From: Halosegnis longus
Lineage (GTDB): Archaea; Halobacteriota; Halobacteria; Halobacteriales; Haloarculaceae
DNA: 64,000 nucleotides
Assembly: GCF_009663395.1 (NCBI RefSeq)
Contig: NZ_QKNW01000001.1
Span: 496,001 to 560,000 of the forward strand
Direction: 5' to 3'
Part shown: piece by piece, positions 1 to 8,412 of the stretch
Layout of the letters: the number at the start of each line of letters is the position of its first letter
Position numbering within the stretch: the first letter of the stretch is position 1
Notes under the pieces: generated by a model
Database searches by the model: none
What the model was told of the DNA's origin: nothing
What the model saw: only the letters and a program-made list of their open reading frames with translations
Program-made: the position numbers and the translations under genes

Positions 1-652
1 TCTCGGCGACGTGGTCGGCACGCTCCCGTGTCCGGTTCGCGACGACGACCTCGGCCGCGGAGTCGGTGAACGACTGGGCCGCGAGCGTCCCCATCTCGCC
101 GGCCCCGACGACGAGCGCGGTCGCGCTCGCGAGGTCACACTCCGTGCCGGCGAGTCGCGCGGCAGCGGAGCCGAGCGAGACGACACCTTCGTTGATTGCC
201 GTCTCGGTGCGGGCGCGCTCGCCGACGTGGAGCGCCTTCAGGAGTGCATCGTCGAGCACCGGGCCGACGGCACCGGCGGTGCGGGCGGTGTCGTATGCGC
301 TGCGGAGCTGGCCGAGAATCTGGTCTTCGCCGACGATGAGCGACTCCAGACCGCAGGCGACCCGGAGTAGCTGTTCGAGCGATTCCTCGTGGTCGAGCTC
401 GCGGGCGGCCTCGGCCGGGGCGTCGGTGGCGTACTCGTCGAGGACCTCGCGACCACGAGGTTCCTCCTCGGTCACGACGTACGCTTCCGCGCGGTTGCAC
501 GTCTGGAGGACGAACGCCTCCTCCACGCCCGGCTGAGCGGCGAGGTGTTCGACGGCCTCGCGTTCGCTCAGCGAACAGACGGCCTCGATATCGTCGATGG
601 AGGCGCTGGCGTGGGAGATGCTAACACCGGAGATGAGAGCGGAGTCAGTCAC
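1..652 (-). CDS. hemA: Glutamyl-tRNA reductase, C-terminus beyond window
   Basis: First committed step of C5-pathway tetrapyrrole synthesis: NADPH-dependent reduction of glutamyl-tRNA(Glu) to glutamate-1-semialdehyde. The visible N-terminal part has the catalytic-cysteine motif LQTCNRAEAYV, then GLESLIVGEDQILGQ, and the start of the NADPH domain with LVVGAGEMG and ANRTRERA. The start is a GTG at 652 whose bases overlap the upstream gene's TGA (GTGA), so it is translationally coupled to the siroheme synthase gene. The C-terminal dimerisation domain lies left of base 1. The identification is secure from these motifs. Confidence 0.95.
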   Translation of the reverse strand, partial: MTDSALISGVSISHASASIDDIEAVCSLSEREAVEHLAAQPGVEEAFVLQTCNRAEAYVVTEEEPRGREVLDEYATDAPAEAARELDHEESLEQLLRVACGLESLIVGEDQILGQLRSAYDTARTAGAVGPVLDDALLKALHVGERARTETAINEGVVSLGSAAARLAGTECDLASATALVVGAGEMGTLAAQSFTDSAAEVVVANRTRERADHVAE

Positions 653-1296
653 GTATTGTCACCTACTGTGTCACGAACGACGCGGTCGGCTCGTTGCCGT
701 GCGTTAGTTCCTCCTGTACCTAAATGCTTCCAAACCCCATCGTCTCGCACCACCGCCCGAACCGCATCCCGGCGGCGCGACGGGTCGACGCCGTCGGCCT
801 GTAGCTCGTCGCGAATCTCGCCCGCGAGCGCCGCCATCTCGCCCGCGTGCTCGATGTCCGTCTCTATCTGTTCGCGCAGATACTTCGAGAGCGCCGGTGC
901 GCTCCCGCCCGTCGAGATGGAGACGACCACGTCGCCGTCGCGCACGGTCGCGGGGACGACCACGCTCCCGAGGTCGCGCTGGCCGTGCGTGTCGGTCCGG
1001 TTCACGAGGACGTTCCGAGCGCGCGCGTCGGCCTCAATGCGGGCGTTCAGCGTCGCGTCGTCCGTCGCTGCGACCACGAGCGCCGGCTCCGTCCGGTCGA
1101 GCCAGCCGGCCACGTCCTCGGGCGCGGGGGCCTCGCGGACGAACTCCGCGCCGCCGAAATCGGTGTCGGCGAACTCCGGCGCGACGACGACCACCCGCGC
1201 CTCGCGGGTGAAGCGTCTGGCCTTGCGCGCGCCCACGCCGCCGCCGCCGAAGACGAGCACCGTCTCGCCGGCGAAGTCGTGTAACAGCGGAATCAC
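649..1296 (-). CDS. Precorrin-2 dehydrogenase / siroheme synthase
   Basis: About 215 residues. NAD-dependent oxidation of precorrin-2 to sirohydrochlorin, and probably iron chelation to siroheme, as in the Met8p/CysG N-terminal family. The N-terminus is a Rossmann motif (VLVFGGGGVGARKARRF), followed by LVVAATDDATLN and the family block VNRTDTHGQRDLGSVVVPA, with SISTGGSAPALSKYLR in the C-terminal part. The GTG start at 1296 overlaps the ahbAB stop (GTGA) and no better start exists upstream in frame. It sits between ahbAB and hemA, giving a compact siroheme/heme operon. No fused uroporphyrinogen methyltransferase domain is present. Confidence 0.9.
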   Translation of the reverse strand: MIPLLHDFAGETVLVFGGGGVGARKARRFTREARVVVVAPEFADTDFGGAEFVREAPAPEDVAGWLDRTEPALVVAATDDATLNARIEADARARNVLVNRTDTHGQRDLGSVVVPATVRDGDVVVSISTGGSAPALSKYLREQIETDIEHAGEMAALAGEIRDELQADGVDPSRRRDAVRAVVRDDGVWKHLGTGGTNARQRADRVVRDTVGDNT

Positions 1297-2378
1297 GCCG
1301 TCTCCTCTGTCTCGACCGTGTTCGCCTTCGCTCGCTCGTCCAGCCGGATGCCGGTCTTCTTCAGGATGCGCGTCGAGAACAGCGAGTCCCACTCGTCGTC
1401 GTCGACGTCCCAGTACTGTGCCATCACGTCCCGCACCTGCTGGATGCGGCGCTCGCTTTCGGCCTCGTCGCGGCCGTGCGTCATCGCGAAGAAGTTGTAC
1501 GGCCACACGCCCTCGTGGCGCGGGCGACGGTAGCAGTGGGTGACAAACTCCAACTCCGCGATTTCCGGCCCGACCTCGTCCACGAGGTCGTCGGGCACGT
1601 TCCAGACTGTCATCCCGTTTTCTGTGTAACCGAGCGCGTAGTGGTTCGGGATGACGCCGACCCGGCGTACCTTCCCCTCCTCGTTGAACCGTTTGACGGT
1701 CTCGAGAACCCACGAGACGGGCTTGTCGATGTCCGCTGCGATGTCGGCGTACGGCGTCCGCGTCGTCGGGAAGCCGCCCTGAATCGCCATCACGAGGTCG
1801 TACTCGTCGGGCGAAAGCGAGCGCCGGTCCGTCGGCGTCACGTCCGGGCCGAGTCCCGAGAGGTCGATATCGCCGTCGGGAATCGGCCCGTCGAGCAGGA
1901 ACTTCGCGCCGACGTGGAACTCCCGGAGCTTCGGCATATCGTACGTCTCCTGTCCGGTCCGTTCCTCGATGCGGTCGAGCACGTCCGCGACGCCGTCGCT
2001 GTCGGCGACGGAGACGACGAACCACATATTCAGATGCGGATGTTCCCGCTCGTAGTTGTGGGCGACCTCGCGGAAGTCGTTCACCTGTTCGGCGATTTCG
2101 TCGTAGCGCTCTTCGGGGGCGTGGAGGGCGACGAGCGAGGCCGCACCGCCGATCTCCTCGGCGTTGACGAGCGCGCCGTACCGCGAGAGCGCGCCGGCGT
2201 CGACCATCTCGGTGAGGCGGGCGTGGAGCTCGTCGGCGTCAATGTCGACGCCACGCTCCGTGAGCTCGTCGGCGGCCGGCTCGAAGGGGTCCTCGACGAC
2301 TGGAAAGCCACCTTGGAAGGCGTTCACGATTGCGCGGTCGAGACGGTCGAACTCGTAGTCGACGGGGCCGCGAGTCAT
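1293..2378 (-). CDS. ahbAB: Siroheme decarboxylase AhbA-AhbB fusion (NirDL-like)
   Basis: 361 residues made of two homologous Lrp/AsnC-like halves (about 1-170 and 185-361), each with a winged-helix segment beginning near AFQGGFP or AIQGGFP and a ferredoxin-like fold. AhbA and AhbB together decarboxylate siroheme to 12,18-didecarboxysiroheme in the alternative heme pathway. The C-terminal half has the typical PNHYALGYTENGMTVW stretch and CYRRPRHEGVWPYN. Such proteins are often annotated as AsnC regulators, but the position beside siroheme synthase and hemA argues for the enzyme. It is the first gene of the leftward operon. Confidence 0.85.
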   Translation of the reverse strand: MTRGPVDYEFDRLDRAIVNAFQGGFPVVEDPFEPAADELTERGVDIDADELHARLTEMVDAGALSRYGALVNAEEIGGAASLVALHAPEERYDEIAEQVNDFREVAHNYEREHPHLNMWFVVSVADSDGVADVLDRIEERTGQETYDMPKLREFHVGAKFLLDGPIPDGDIDLSGLGPDVTPTDRRSLSPDEYDLVMAIQGGFPTTRTPYADIAADIDKPVSWVLETVKRFNEEGKVRRVGVIPNHYALGYTENGMTVWNVPDDLVDEVGPEIAELEFVTHCYRRPRHEGVWPYNFFAMTHGRDEAESERRIQQVRDVMAQYWDVDDDEWDSLFSTRILKKTGIRLDERAKANTVETEETA

Positions 2379-2422
2379 TGCCGTAACTGGGGGCTACCGG
2401 GTGATAAGCCCCTCGCCGTCGG

Positions 2423-2827
2423 CTACTCGCCGAGGACGCTCGTCACGTCCAGCCCCTCGTCGTCGAGGGCCGCGACGATTGCGTCCTGGTCGGCGCTGGC
2501 CTCGTAGTAGAAGACGACCTCGTAGTGTTGGTCTCGCATCAGCTGCTGGCACTCCCAGACGAACTCGTCGCCGTCGAGGGTGCGTCCCTGGTGTTGGTTG
2601 ACGCCGAAGTCGGGGTCGTCGTTGCCCGAGTAGACGTACGTGTCGGCGGGGTCGAACCCCGCGTTCGCGGCGATGGTCTCGCCCACGTCGAGGGTGAGCT
2701 GGTGGAGCGTCGGCTCCTCCTCGCCCGTGAGGTCGGTGTGGACGATGAGACCGTTCAACTCGATGTCGCCGGGTTCGAGCAAGGCCTTCGCTCGCTGATA
2801 GAGGTCGCGGTCGGTCACGTCGCTCAT
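2423..2827 (-). CDS. Conserved haloarchaeal protein (DUF5778-like)
   Basis: 134 residues, acidic and soluble, starting MSDVTDRDLYQRAKALLEPG with no signal peptide or membrane segment. I recognise it only as a haloarchaeal conserved protein, probably the DUF5778 family; its function is unknown. It precedes ahbAB on the same strand with a 44-base gap, so co-transcription with the heme genes is possible but not shown. Regular codon bias and acidic composition support it as a real gene. Confidence 0.75.
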   Translation of the reverse strand: MSDVTDRDLYQRAKALLEPGDIELNGLIVHTDLTGEEEPTLHQLTLDVGETIAANAGFDPADTYVYSGNDDPDFGVNQHQGRTLDGDEFVWECQQLMRDQHYEVVFYYEASADQDAIVAALDDEGLDVTSVLGE

Positions 2828-2958
2828 ACACGAACCAGGAGTGTGGCCACTAAACAGCCACCGATACGCGCGAGGCGGCGCGGTGGCTGGGAGGGGTTGT
2901 ATCGACGCCGTAGAAACACGCCGCCGCAGTCTGAAACCGCTACCGTGACACTACCGAG

Positions 2959-3153
2959 TTACAGTCGGGTGACGTTCGTCGCGCGCGGGCCCTTCTCGGC
3001 CTGCTCGATGTCGAACTCCACTTCCTGTCCCTCTTCGAGGTCCGGACCGCCGACGTCTTCCATGTGGAAGAACACGTCCTCGTCTGCGTCCTCGGTGTCG
3101 ATAAAGCCGTAACCGCCAGTGTCGTTGAAGAAATCAACAGTTCCTGTCGCCAT
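2959..3153 (-). CDS. cspA: Cold-shock domain protein
   Basis: 64 residues, one complete cold-shock domain: an OB-fold RNA/ssDNA chaperone. RNP1 is visible as GYGFIDT and RNP2 as DVFFHMED, with the family ending KGPRATNVTRL. It starts at the ATG at 3153; a TATA-like stretch at 3180-3186 places transcription almost at the ATG, so it is probably leaderless. It is divergent from the prenyltransferase gene. Small one-domain CSPs are common in haloarchaea. Confidence 0.93.
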   Translation of the reverse strand: MATGTVDFFNDTGGYGFIDTEDADEDVFFHMEDVGGPDLEEGQEVEFDIEQAEKGPRATNVTRL

Positions 3154-3179
3154 TGCGTCTGAACGAAGAGTGGACGTAG

Positions 3180-3186
3180 GTAAAAA
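3180..3186 (-). promoter_or_regulatory. TATA-like element of cspA
   Basis: On the minus strand this reads TTTTTAC, 27-33 bases before the cspA ATG, the spacing expected for a leaderless haloarchaeal transcript. It is called from position and AT content only. Confidence 0.5.
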
Positions 3187-3252
3187 CCCACCGGCTACAC
3201 TCGCCGGCGGACGGTCACAAGACTGATACGGGTACGCGGCAGAGCAAATCCA

Positions 3253-4161
3253 ATGACGACGCCGCTGCGTCGCGTCGCGAGCTCGCTGTACGAGCGGCTC
3301 TTGGCCTACGGTATCGACGCGACCCCCAGTCACGTCGCCGTCATCCAGGACGGCAACCGCCGGTACGCCCGCGAGCAGGGCGACGACGAGACGGACGGCC
3401 ACCGCGCGGGCGCTGAGACCACCGAATCGGTGCTCCGGTGGTGTCGCGACCTCGACATCGAGGAGCTCACGCTGTACGCGTTCTCGACGGAGAACTTCGA
3501 GCGCCCCGACGACGAGCTCGAATCGCTGTTCGACCTCATCGAGTCGAAGCTGTACGAGTTCGCCGACAGCGACGAGATTCACACGGACGAGGTGCGGATT
3601 CGCGCCATCGGCGAGACCGACCGGCTCCCGCCGCGGGTGCGTGCGGCCGTCGAGTACGCCCACGACCGCACCGCCAGCTACGACGGGCTCCAGTTGAACA
3701 TCGCGCTCGCGTACGGCGGCCGCGCGGAACTGCTCGGGGCCGCCCGCGAGGTCGCCCGCGACGTGCAGGCGGGCGAGCTTTCGACCGACGACATCGACGC
3801 CGCCGAACTCGACCGCCGGCTCACCACCCAGCCGACCCGGGACGTGGACCTCATCATCCGGACCGGCGGCGACGAGCGCACGTCGAACTTCCTGCCGTGG
3901 CACGCCAACGGCAACGAGGCGGCCGTCTTCTTCTGTACCCCGTTCTGGCCGGAGTTTCGCCGCATCGACTTCCTGCGCGCGATTCGCACCTACGAGTCGC
4001 GCGAGGCGTCGTGGCGGACGACCCGGACCCGGCGCGCCCGCACGCTCGTGGAGTCGCTGCGCGACAGCGAGCTTCGGGAGGCGAAGCGCGTCCTCGGTCG
4101 AAGCGAGTCGGGCAACCCGGAACTCGACGTCGAGGGCGACGTAGAGCCGACCGCCGACTGA
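3253..4161 (+). CDS. uppS: cis-Prenyltransferase, catalytic subunit (UppS family)
   Basis: 302 residues. Condenses isopentenyl diphosphate onto an allylic primer to make the long polyprenyl diphosphate used for archaeal dolichol and N-glycosylation. The catalytic block QDGNRRYA is present with Asp33, followed by LTLYAFSTENFERP, LNIALAYGGRAEL and LIIRTGGDERTSNFLPW. The protein continues about 60 residues past the usual end and lacks the C-terminal RRFGR-type RxG motif that contacts substrate in homodimeric enzymes. That motif is found in the second, non-catalytic homologue at 5775-6383. Divergent from cspA; the ATG is the first residue of the conserved reading frame. Confidence 0.93.
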   Translation: MTTPLRRVASSLYERLLAYGIDATPSHVAVIQDGNRRYAREQGDDETDGHRAGAETTESVLRWCRDLDIEELTLYAFSTENFERPDDELESLFDLIESKLYEFADSDEIHTDEVRIRAIGETDRLPPRVRAAVEYAHDRTASYDGLQLNIALAYGGRAELLGAAREVARDVQAGELSTDDIDAAELDRRLTTQPTRDVDLIIRTGGDERTSNFLPWHANGNEAAVFFCTPFWPEFRRIDFLRAIRTYESREASWRTTRTRRARTLVESLRDSELREAKRVLGRSESGNPELDVEGDVEPTAD

Positions 4162-4323
4162 CGGCGCACATCACTACCACATTGGCCTATCACTGGCACA
4201 GCGTCGGGTGTACTCACCGCAGACTCTCGGTGCGTGCCCGTCGTCGTACTCGTGGGGGACTCGATTATGCCCCGCTCTGGCCGGACGGAAACAATTTCAG
4301 TCTCGGACGCGGTCATTCAACGA

Positions 4324-5637
4324 ATGAGTGATGTGGCCGATGACCGGGTTTATTATGTTATCAGCGACCTCCACATCGGCGGCGACGAGCAGCTGGAGGA
4401 GGTCGAGTTCCGCGAGGAGCTGCTGGAGTTTTTACAACGGCTGGAAGAGACCGACGAGAACGCCGAACTGGTGATTAACGGCGACGCGTTCGGGCTGTGG
4501 GAGTTCACGACTGTCGACGGCATCGAGAAGTTCGACACGCTGGAGGAGGCGTATCCGACGCTGTTCGAGCAGTTCCGTCGGACGGGAGCGAACGTCCAGA
4601 TTACGCTGCTTCCGGGCAACCACGACCACGAACTGGCCGCGTACGACGAGTACGTCGAACGGTTCGGTGCGTACAACGTCGACCTCGTCCAAGACGAGTC
4701 GATTTCACGCCGCGTCGGAACGCAGGCGATTCACTTCGAGCACGGCCACCAGCAGGACCCAAATAATCGAATCGAAGACTGGGGGAATCCACACGCGACG
4801 CCGCTCGGCTACTTCTACAACACGCTCATCACCAGCCGTGCCGGCCAGCTGTCCGACCGCGGGCGGTACAACTGGCTGCGGGATGTCCAGACGGTCACCC
4901 CGACCGAACGAATGCCGATCTGGTTGTTCTCGAAGTACTTCTATCGCGAGATGAACCCGCTCCTTCGGTACTCGCTCGTGCCGTTTCTACTGTTGTTCAA
5001 CGTGAGTGCCGTCTTGGCAGTGCTCGCCGCCCTCGATTTGACGGGCGTCTGGTCGATGCCCGTCGCACAGGCCAGCGCATTTCTCGGGCAGTTCGGCTGG
5101 ACCGGAACTGCGATTTGGTTCCTGTTCGCCATCAACGTGGCAGTGACCGGCCTCCTCCTACTGATTGGGATTCCGCTGTACTTCCTCCGCAGGGACGTTC
5201 GCAAGACCATCAATCGGTTCGGCGTTTTTGAGACCGCACTGACCGTCGACACTGAAGCACCGTACGAGGAAGCCGCCCGTGAGGTGTTCGACGACCGGCC
5301 GGAGACGGCGGTGTTTTGCTACGGCCACACCCACCGCCCATCGGTTCGGGAGGTCGACGGCGGCCTGCTGGTCAACACCGGTACGTGGCTCAAACGGCTC
5401 CACCGACGCGACGGGATAATCGGGCTTCTGCCGCCGGTGTTCTATCCGTCGTACCAGTTGACAGCGGTCCGCATCGCCAGCGAATCCGAGGGCGTCTCCG
5501 TCGAGTATCAGACGATCAGGAAGCCGAGTCCGGCAGCCGAGGAGCTGACGCTTACCGAGCGTCTCCTTACCATCGGTCGAGGGCCAGACTTTGCCGTCCC
5601 CGACCGGCACGTCGTGGAAACGGAGACCGAAGAGTAG
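4324..5637 (+). CDS. Membrane-inserted calcineurin-like metallophosphoesterase
   Basis: 437 residues from the ATG at 4324; an in-frame GTG at 4234 would add 30 poorly conserved-looking residues. Metal-binding motifs occur in order: DLHIGGD (about 15-21), NGDAFG (52-57), GNHDHE (98-103), FEHGHQQD (138-145) and YGHTHRPS (333-340). Two hydrophobic segments (about 217-238 and 262-287) lie between the fourth and fifth motifs, so a membrane hairpin interrupts the phosphoesterase fold. It should hydrolyse a phosphate mono- or diester or a diphosphate; the substrate is unknown. It lies between two cis-prenyltransferase homologues, which makes a polyprenyl or other lipid phosphate a reasonable guess, not a demonstrated substrate. 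Confidence 0.85.
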   Translation: MSDVADDRVYYVISDLHIGGDEQLEEVEFREELLEFLQRLEETDENAELVINGDAFGLWEFTTVDGIEKFDTLEEAYPTLFEQFRRTGANVQITLLPGNHDHELAAYDEYVERFGAYNVDLVQDESISRRVGTQAIHFEHGHQQDPNNRIEDWGNPHATPLGYFYNTLITSRAGQLSDRGRYNWLRDVQTVTPTERMPIWLFSKYFYREMNPLLRYSLVPFLLLFNVSAVLAVLAALDLTGVWSMPVAQASAFLGQFGWTGTAIWFLFAINVAVTGLLLLIGIPLYFLRRDVRKTINRFGVFETALTVDTEAPYEEAAREVFDDRPETAVFCYGHTHRPSVREVDGGLLVNTGTWLKRLHRRDGIIGLLPPVFYPSYQLTAVRIASESEGVSVEYQTIRKPSPAAEELTLTERLLTIGRGPDFAVPDRHVVETETEE

Positions 5638-5774
5638 CTTCAGAGCGACCGACTGGATTCGGACGGTCGTTGCACGCCTCCGTCGAGTCCAACCCAACGG
5701 AATGAGTGACAGTACCGGACGAGCTACCGGCCAAACCGGAATCAGACTCACAGGCTCGTCTGATAGGATTCGGA

Positions 5775-6383
5775 CTATCGTCCGAATCTCCGCTGACGGT
5801 CCTGGTACTCCCGGAGCGCGCGCAGATACTCCCGTTTCCGGAAGTCGCGCCAGTTCACGTCCGTGAAGTACAGTTCCGAGTACACCGACTGCCAAATCAT
5901 GAAGTCAGAGAGCCGCTCGGCTCCCGTCTTGATGAGGAGGTCGGGCGCCTCGGGGAACAGCAGTCGGTCCTCGATGGTCTCCTCGTCGATATCCTCGGGC
6001 GCGAGGTCGCCGTCCTCGACCGCCTCCGCGACGCCCCGAACGGCAGTAGCGAACTCCTCGCGCCCGCCGAGCCCGATAGCGACCTGGACGGGCGCGTCGG
6101 CCGGCGTGTCGTCGTCGGGACCGCGAATCGCCATCTTCCGAGGGACATCGAGTGATTCCAGCGAGGTGCGCAGCGTCGGAATCGCGTCGGCGTCGAGCAC
6201 GCTGACGGAGACGGTGACGCGGGCCGCGCCGTAGTCGAACGCCCACGCGAACAGGTCGGTGAGCGTGTCGTACGCGCCGGGTTCCAGCAGGTCCCGTTCC
6301 GTGATGACGAGCGCGACCTGTGCTGGCAGCGGGGCGTCAGCGAGCCGGAGCCGCGCCGAGAGATACCGGTCGTACAGTCCCAC
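5775..6383 (-). CDS. Non-catalytic cis-prenyltransferase homologue
   Basis: 202 residues from a GTG at 6383. It aligns with the UppS family over its whole length (VALVITERD, LLIKTGAERLSDFMIWQ, YFTDVNWRDF) and ends in RRFGR, the typical C-terminal RxG motif. The catalytic DGNRR block is missing: the aligned positions read ITERDLLE, so the essential Asp is absent. This is the pattern of the accessory subunit in heteromeric cis-prenyltransferases (eukaryotic NgBR/Nus1, and an archaeal heteromer reported in Methanosarcina). It is convergent with the phosphoesterase gene and divergent from the Vms1-like gene. A partner role with the enzyme at 3253-4161 is inferred. Confidence 0.85.
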   Translation of the reverse strand: MGLYDRYLSARLRLADAPLPAQVALVITERDLLEPGAYDTLTDLFAWAFDYGAARVTVSVSVLDADAIPTLRTSLESLDVPRKMAIRGPDDDTPADAPVQVAIGLGGREEFATAVRGVAEAVEDGDLAPEDIDEETIEDRLLFPEAPDLLIKTGAERLSDFMIWQSVYSELYFTDVNWRDFRKREYLRALREYQDRQRRFGR

Positions 6384-6433
6384 GGCCGTACTCCCGCGTC
6401 GCGTGGCGTAAATCTCGTGGTCTCCCGCCAGCG

Positions 6434-6440
6434 TTTTTAT
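6434..6440 (+). promoter_or_regulatory. TATA-like element of the Vms1-like gene
   Basis: The stretch TTTTTAT ends 23 bases before the ATG at 6463, matching leaderless haloarchaeal promoter spacing. Confidence 0.5.
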
Positions 6441-6462
6441 CGAGAGCCGGCGAACCCCGAGT

Positions 6463-7344
6463 ATGCTTGATGACCTGCTCGGCCGGACGAAGCTGAAAGA
6501 GCGAATCGAGGAACTCGAAGAGCAGGTCCACCACCTCGAACGCGAGCGCGACGCCGAAAGCGAGCGCCGCAGCGACGCCGTCGCCGCCAAACAGGAGGCC
6601 GAGCGCGAACTGAATCGCCTGCGCGACCGCATCGCCGACCTCGAGGGGCGCGTCGAGGAGGAGGGCGACGATGAACGGGAGTTCCGGCGGACGGAGACGC
6701 TCACCGGCGACCGTCGCGACGAGGTACTCGCGCGGCTCCAGCGCGTCGAGACGGATCGGGAGGGCGCGCTCACGGCCGTCGTCACGGACGAACACGACGT
6801 TCCCGAGGCGGTGCGCGCGCAGTTCGGCGACCGCACGCCGCTCGTCGCGCGGGCCGCGCCGTGTGTCGTCTACGCCGACGACGCCGACCTCGTGAACGTG
6901 GCACTGCGCCCGGCACTCGTGCCCGAGGAGCGCGTCGCGTGGAGCGAGTCGTTCGACGTGGACGAGTCGTGGTTCCGGCCGACCGGCCGGTTCGCGTTCG
7001 CGCTCGTGCGCTCGGACCTGTTCGCGCTCGGCGTGTACGAAGACAGCGAGCGCGTCTCGCTGACCGGCTTCACGACGGACGTGAAATCCGACCACTCCAA
7101 GGGCGGCTTCTCGCAGGGGCGGTTCGAGCGCATCCGCGACGGCCAGATTCGCGACCACGTCAGTCGGTGTCGCGAGGCGATTGCCGAGACAGATGTCGAG
7201 AGACGCTACGTCGCCGGCGAATCCACGCTGTTGGGGGAGTTCGACGCCGACGCGACGGCGAGCGTCGACGCGACGGGCAAGCCCGAAGCCGCACTCGACA
7301 GCGCAGTCCGGGACTTCTGGAGCGCGCGGCTGTTCGCGCTGTGA
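6463..7344 (+). CDS. Vms1/Ankzf1-family peptidyl-tRNA hydrolase
   Basis: 293 residues. The N-terminal coiled coil (about 9-66, rich in EELEEQ and RERD heptads) is followed by a release-factor-like VLRF1 domain. The core motif KGGFSQGRFER contains the catalytic-type Gln (Q218) in the Gly-Gly-Phe-Ser-Gln loop, analogous to the GGQ of eRF1. Family members cleave nascent chains from peptidyl-tRNA stuck on ribosomal large subunits. The ankyrin and zinc-finger parts of eukaryotic Vms1 are absent, as in archaeal members. Neighbours are not quality-control genes. The start is fixed by the promoter spacing and coiled-coil onset. Confidence 0.85.
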   Translation: MLDDLLGRTKLKERIEELEEQVHHLERERDAESERRSDAVAAKQEAERELNRLRDRIADLEGRVEEEGDDEREFRRTETLTGDRRDEVLARLQRVETDREGALTAVVTDEHDVPEAVRAQFGDRTPLVARAAPCVVYADDADLVNVALRPALVPEERVAWSESFDVDESWFRPTGRFAFALVRSDLFALGVYEDSERVSLTGFTTDVKSDHSKGGFSQGRFERIRDGQIRDHVSRCREAIAETDVERRYVAGESTLLGEFDADATASVDATGKPEAALDSAVRDFWSARLFAL

Positions 7345-7386
7345 GCGATAGCGAGATTTTTGTCCGGCGCTTCAGTCTGTGAGACT

Positions 7387-8412
7387 ATGACACGACGGAT
7401 TGCGGTACTCGCTCACGGCGGGTTCCCCGACGGCGCGAAGACGGCCACCGGCGTTCTCCGGTACGCCGACGCCGAGGTCGTCGCCGTGCTCGACCGCGAC
7501 ATCGCGGGCGACGACCCAGACGCTCGCATCGCCGACCACCTCTCGGGCGTGGCCGACGCGCCAATCGTCGCCAGCAGCGCCGACGCCCCCGAGTTCGACG
7601 CGCTCGTCATCGGCATCGCACCCATCGGCGGCGGCTTCGACGAGACGTGGCGCGCGGACGTGACCGACGCCATCGAGTCCGGCGCTGACGTGGTGTCGGG
7701 ACTCCACTACTTCCTCGCCGACGACCCGGAGTTTGCCCGCCTCGCCGGCGAGCACGACGTGGAACTGTGGGACGTGCGCCGTCCACCCGAGGATGTGACC
7801 GTCGCGGAGGGTATCGCACGCGAGCTCGACACCGAGATTATCACGACCGTCGGCACGGACTGCTCGACGGGGAAGATGACGACCACCCGAGAACTGTACG
7901 AGGCGGCCGTCGACCGCGGCGTCGACGCCGGCTTCATCCCCACGGGACAGACGGGCATCATCATCGAGGACTGGGGCATCCCCATCGACCGCACGGTGAG
8001 TGATTTCACCGCCGGCGCGGTCGAGCGCATGGTACGCGAGCGCAGCGACCACGACTACCTGTTCGTCGAAGGACAAGGGAGCATCGTCCATCCGGCGTAC
8101 TCGCCGGTGACGCTCGGCATCCTCCACGGCTCGATGCCCGACTCGCTCGTGTTGTGTCACGAGGCGGGCCGCGAGGCGATTCACGGCTACGAGGAGTTCG
8201 AGATACCGAATCCCGGCTACGTCGCCGAACTGTACGAGTCGCTCGCGGAGTCGGTCGCCCCGACGGAGGTCGTCGCCGGCGCACTCAACACCGCCCACCT
8301 CACCGAGAGCGGGGCTGACGACGCCAAGGCCCGCTACCGGTCACAGCTCACCGCACCCGTGGCCGACCCGATTCGCGACGGCGTGGACGAACTGCTGGAG
8401 GCGGTTCTGTGA
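7387..8412 (+). CDS. dgcN: DUF1611 protein, D-glutamate N-acetyltransferase DgcN
   Basis: 341 residues from the ATG at 7387. The second half has a P-loop-like VGTDCSTGKMTTT and the family block YLFVEGQGSIVHPAYS. DUF1611 proteins were long unassigned; DgcN N-acetylates D-glutamate in a catabolic route described in marine Proteobacteria and halophilic archaea. The next gene overlaps by GTGA and encodes the enolase-superfamily partner expected for that route, which is the main support for the assignment. An upstream in-frame start at 7360 would reach back close to the preceding gene and looks less likely. Confidence 0.8.
   Translation: MTRRIAVLAHGGFPDGAKTATGVLRYADAEVVAVLDRDIAGDDPDARIADHLSGVADAPIVASSADAPEFDALVIGIAPIGGGFDETWRADVTDAIESGADVVSGLHYFLADDPEFARLAGEHDVELWDVRRPPEDVTVAEGIARELDTEIITTVGTDCSTGKMTTTRELYEAAVDRGVDAGFIPTGQTGIIIEDWGIPIDRTVSDFTAGAVERMVRERSDHDYLFVEGQGSIVHPAYSPVTLGILHGSMPDSLVLCHEAGREAIHGYEEFEIPNPGYVAELYESLAESVAPTEVVAGALNTAHLTESGADDAKARYRSQLTAPVADPIRDGVDELLEAVL

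Noticed and set aside
1293-2378. AsnC/Lrp transcription regulator
   Set aside because: The doubled architecture and siroheme neighbours fit the AhbAB decarboxylase better.
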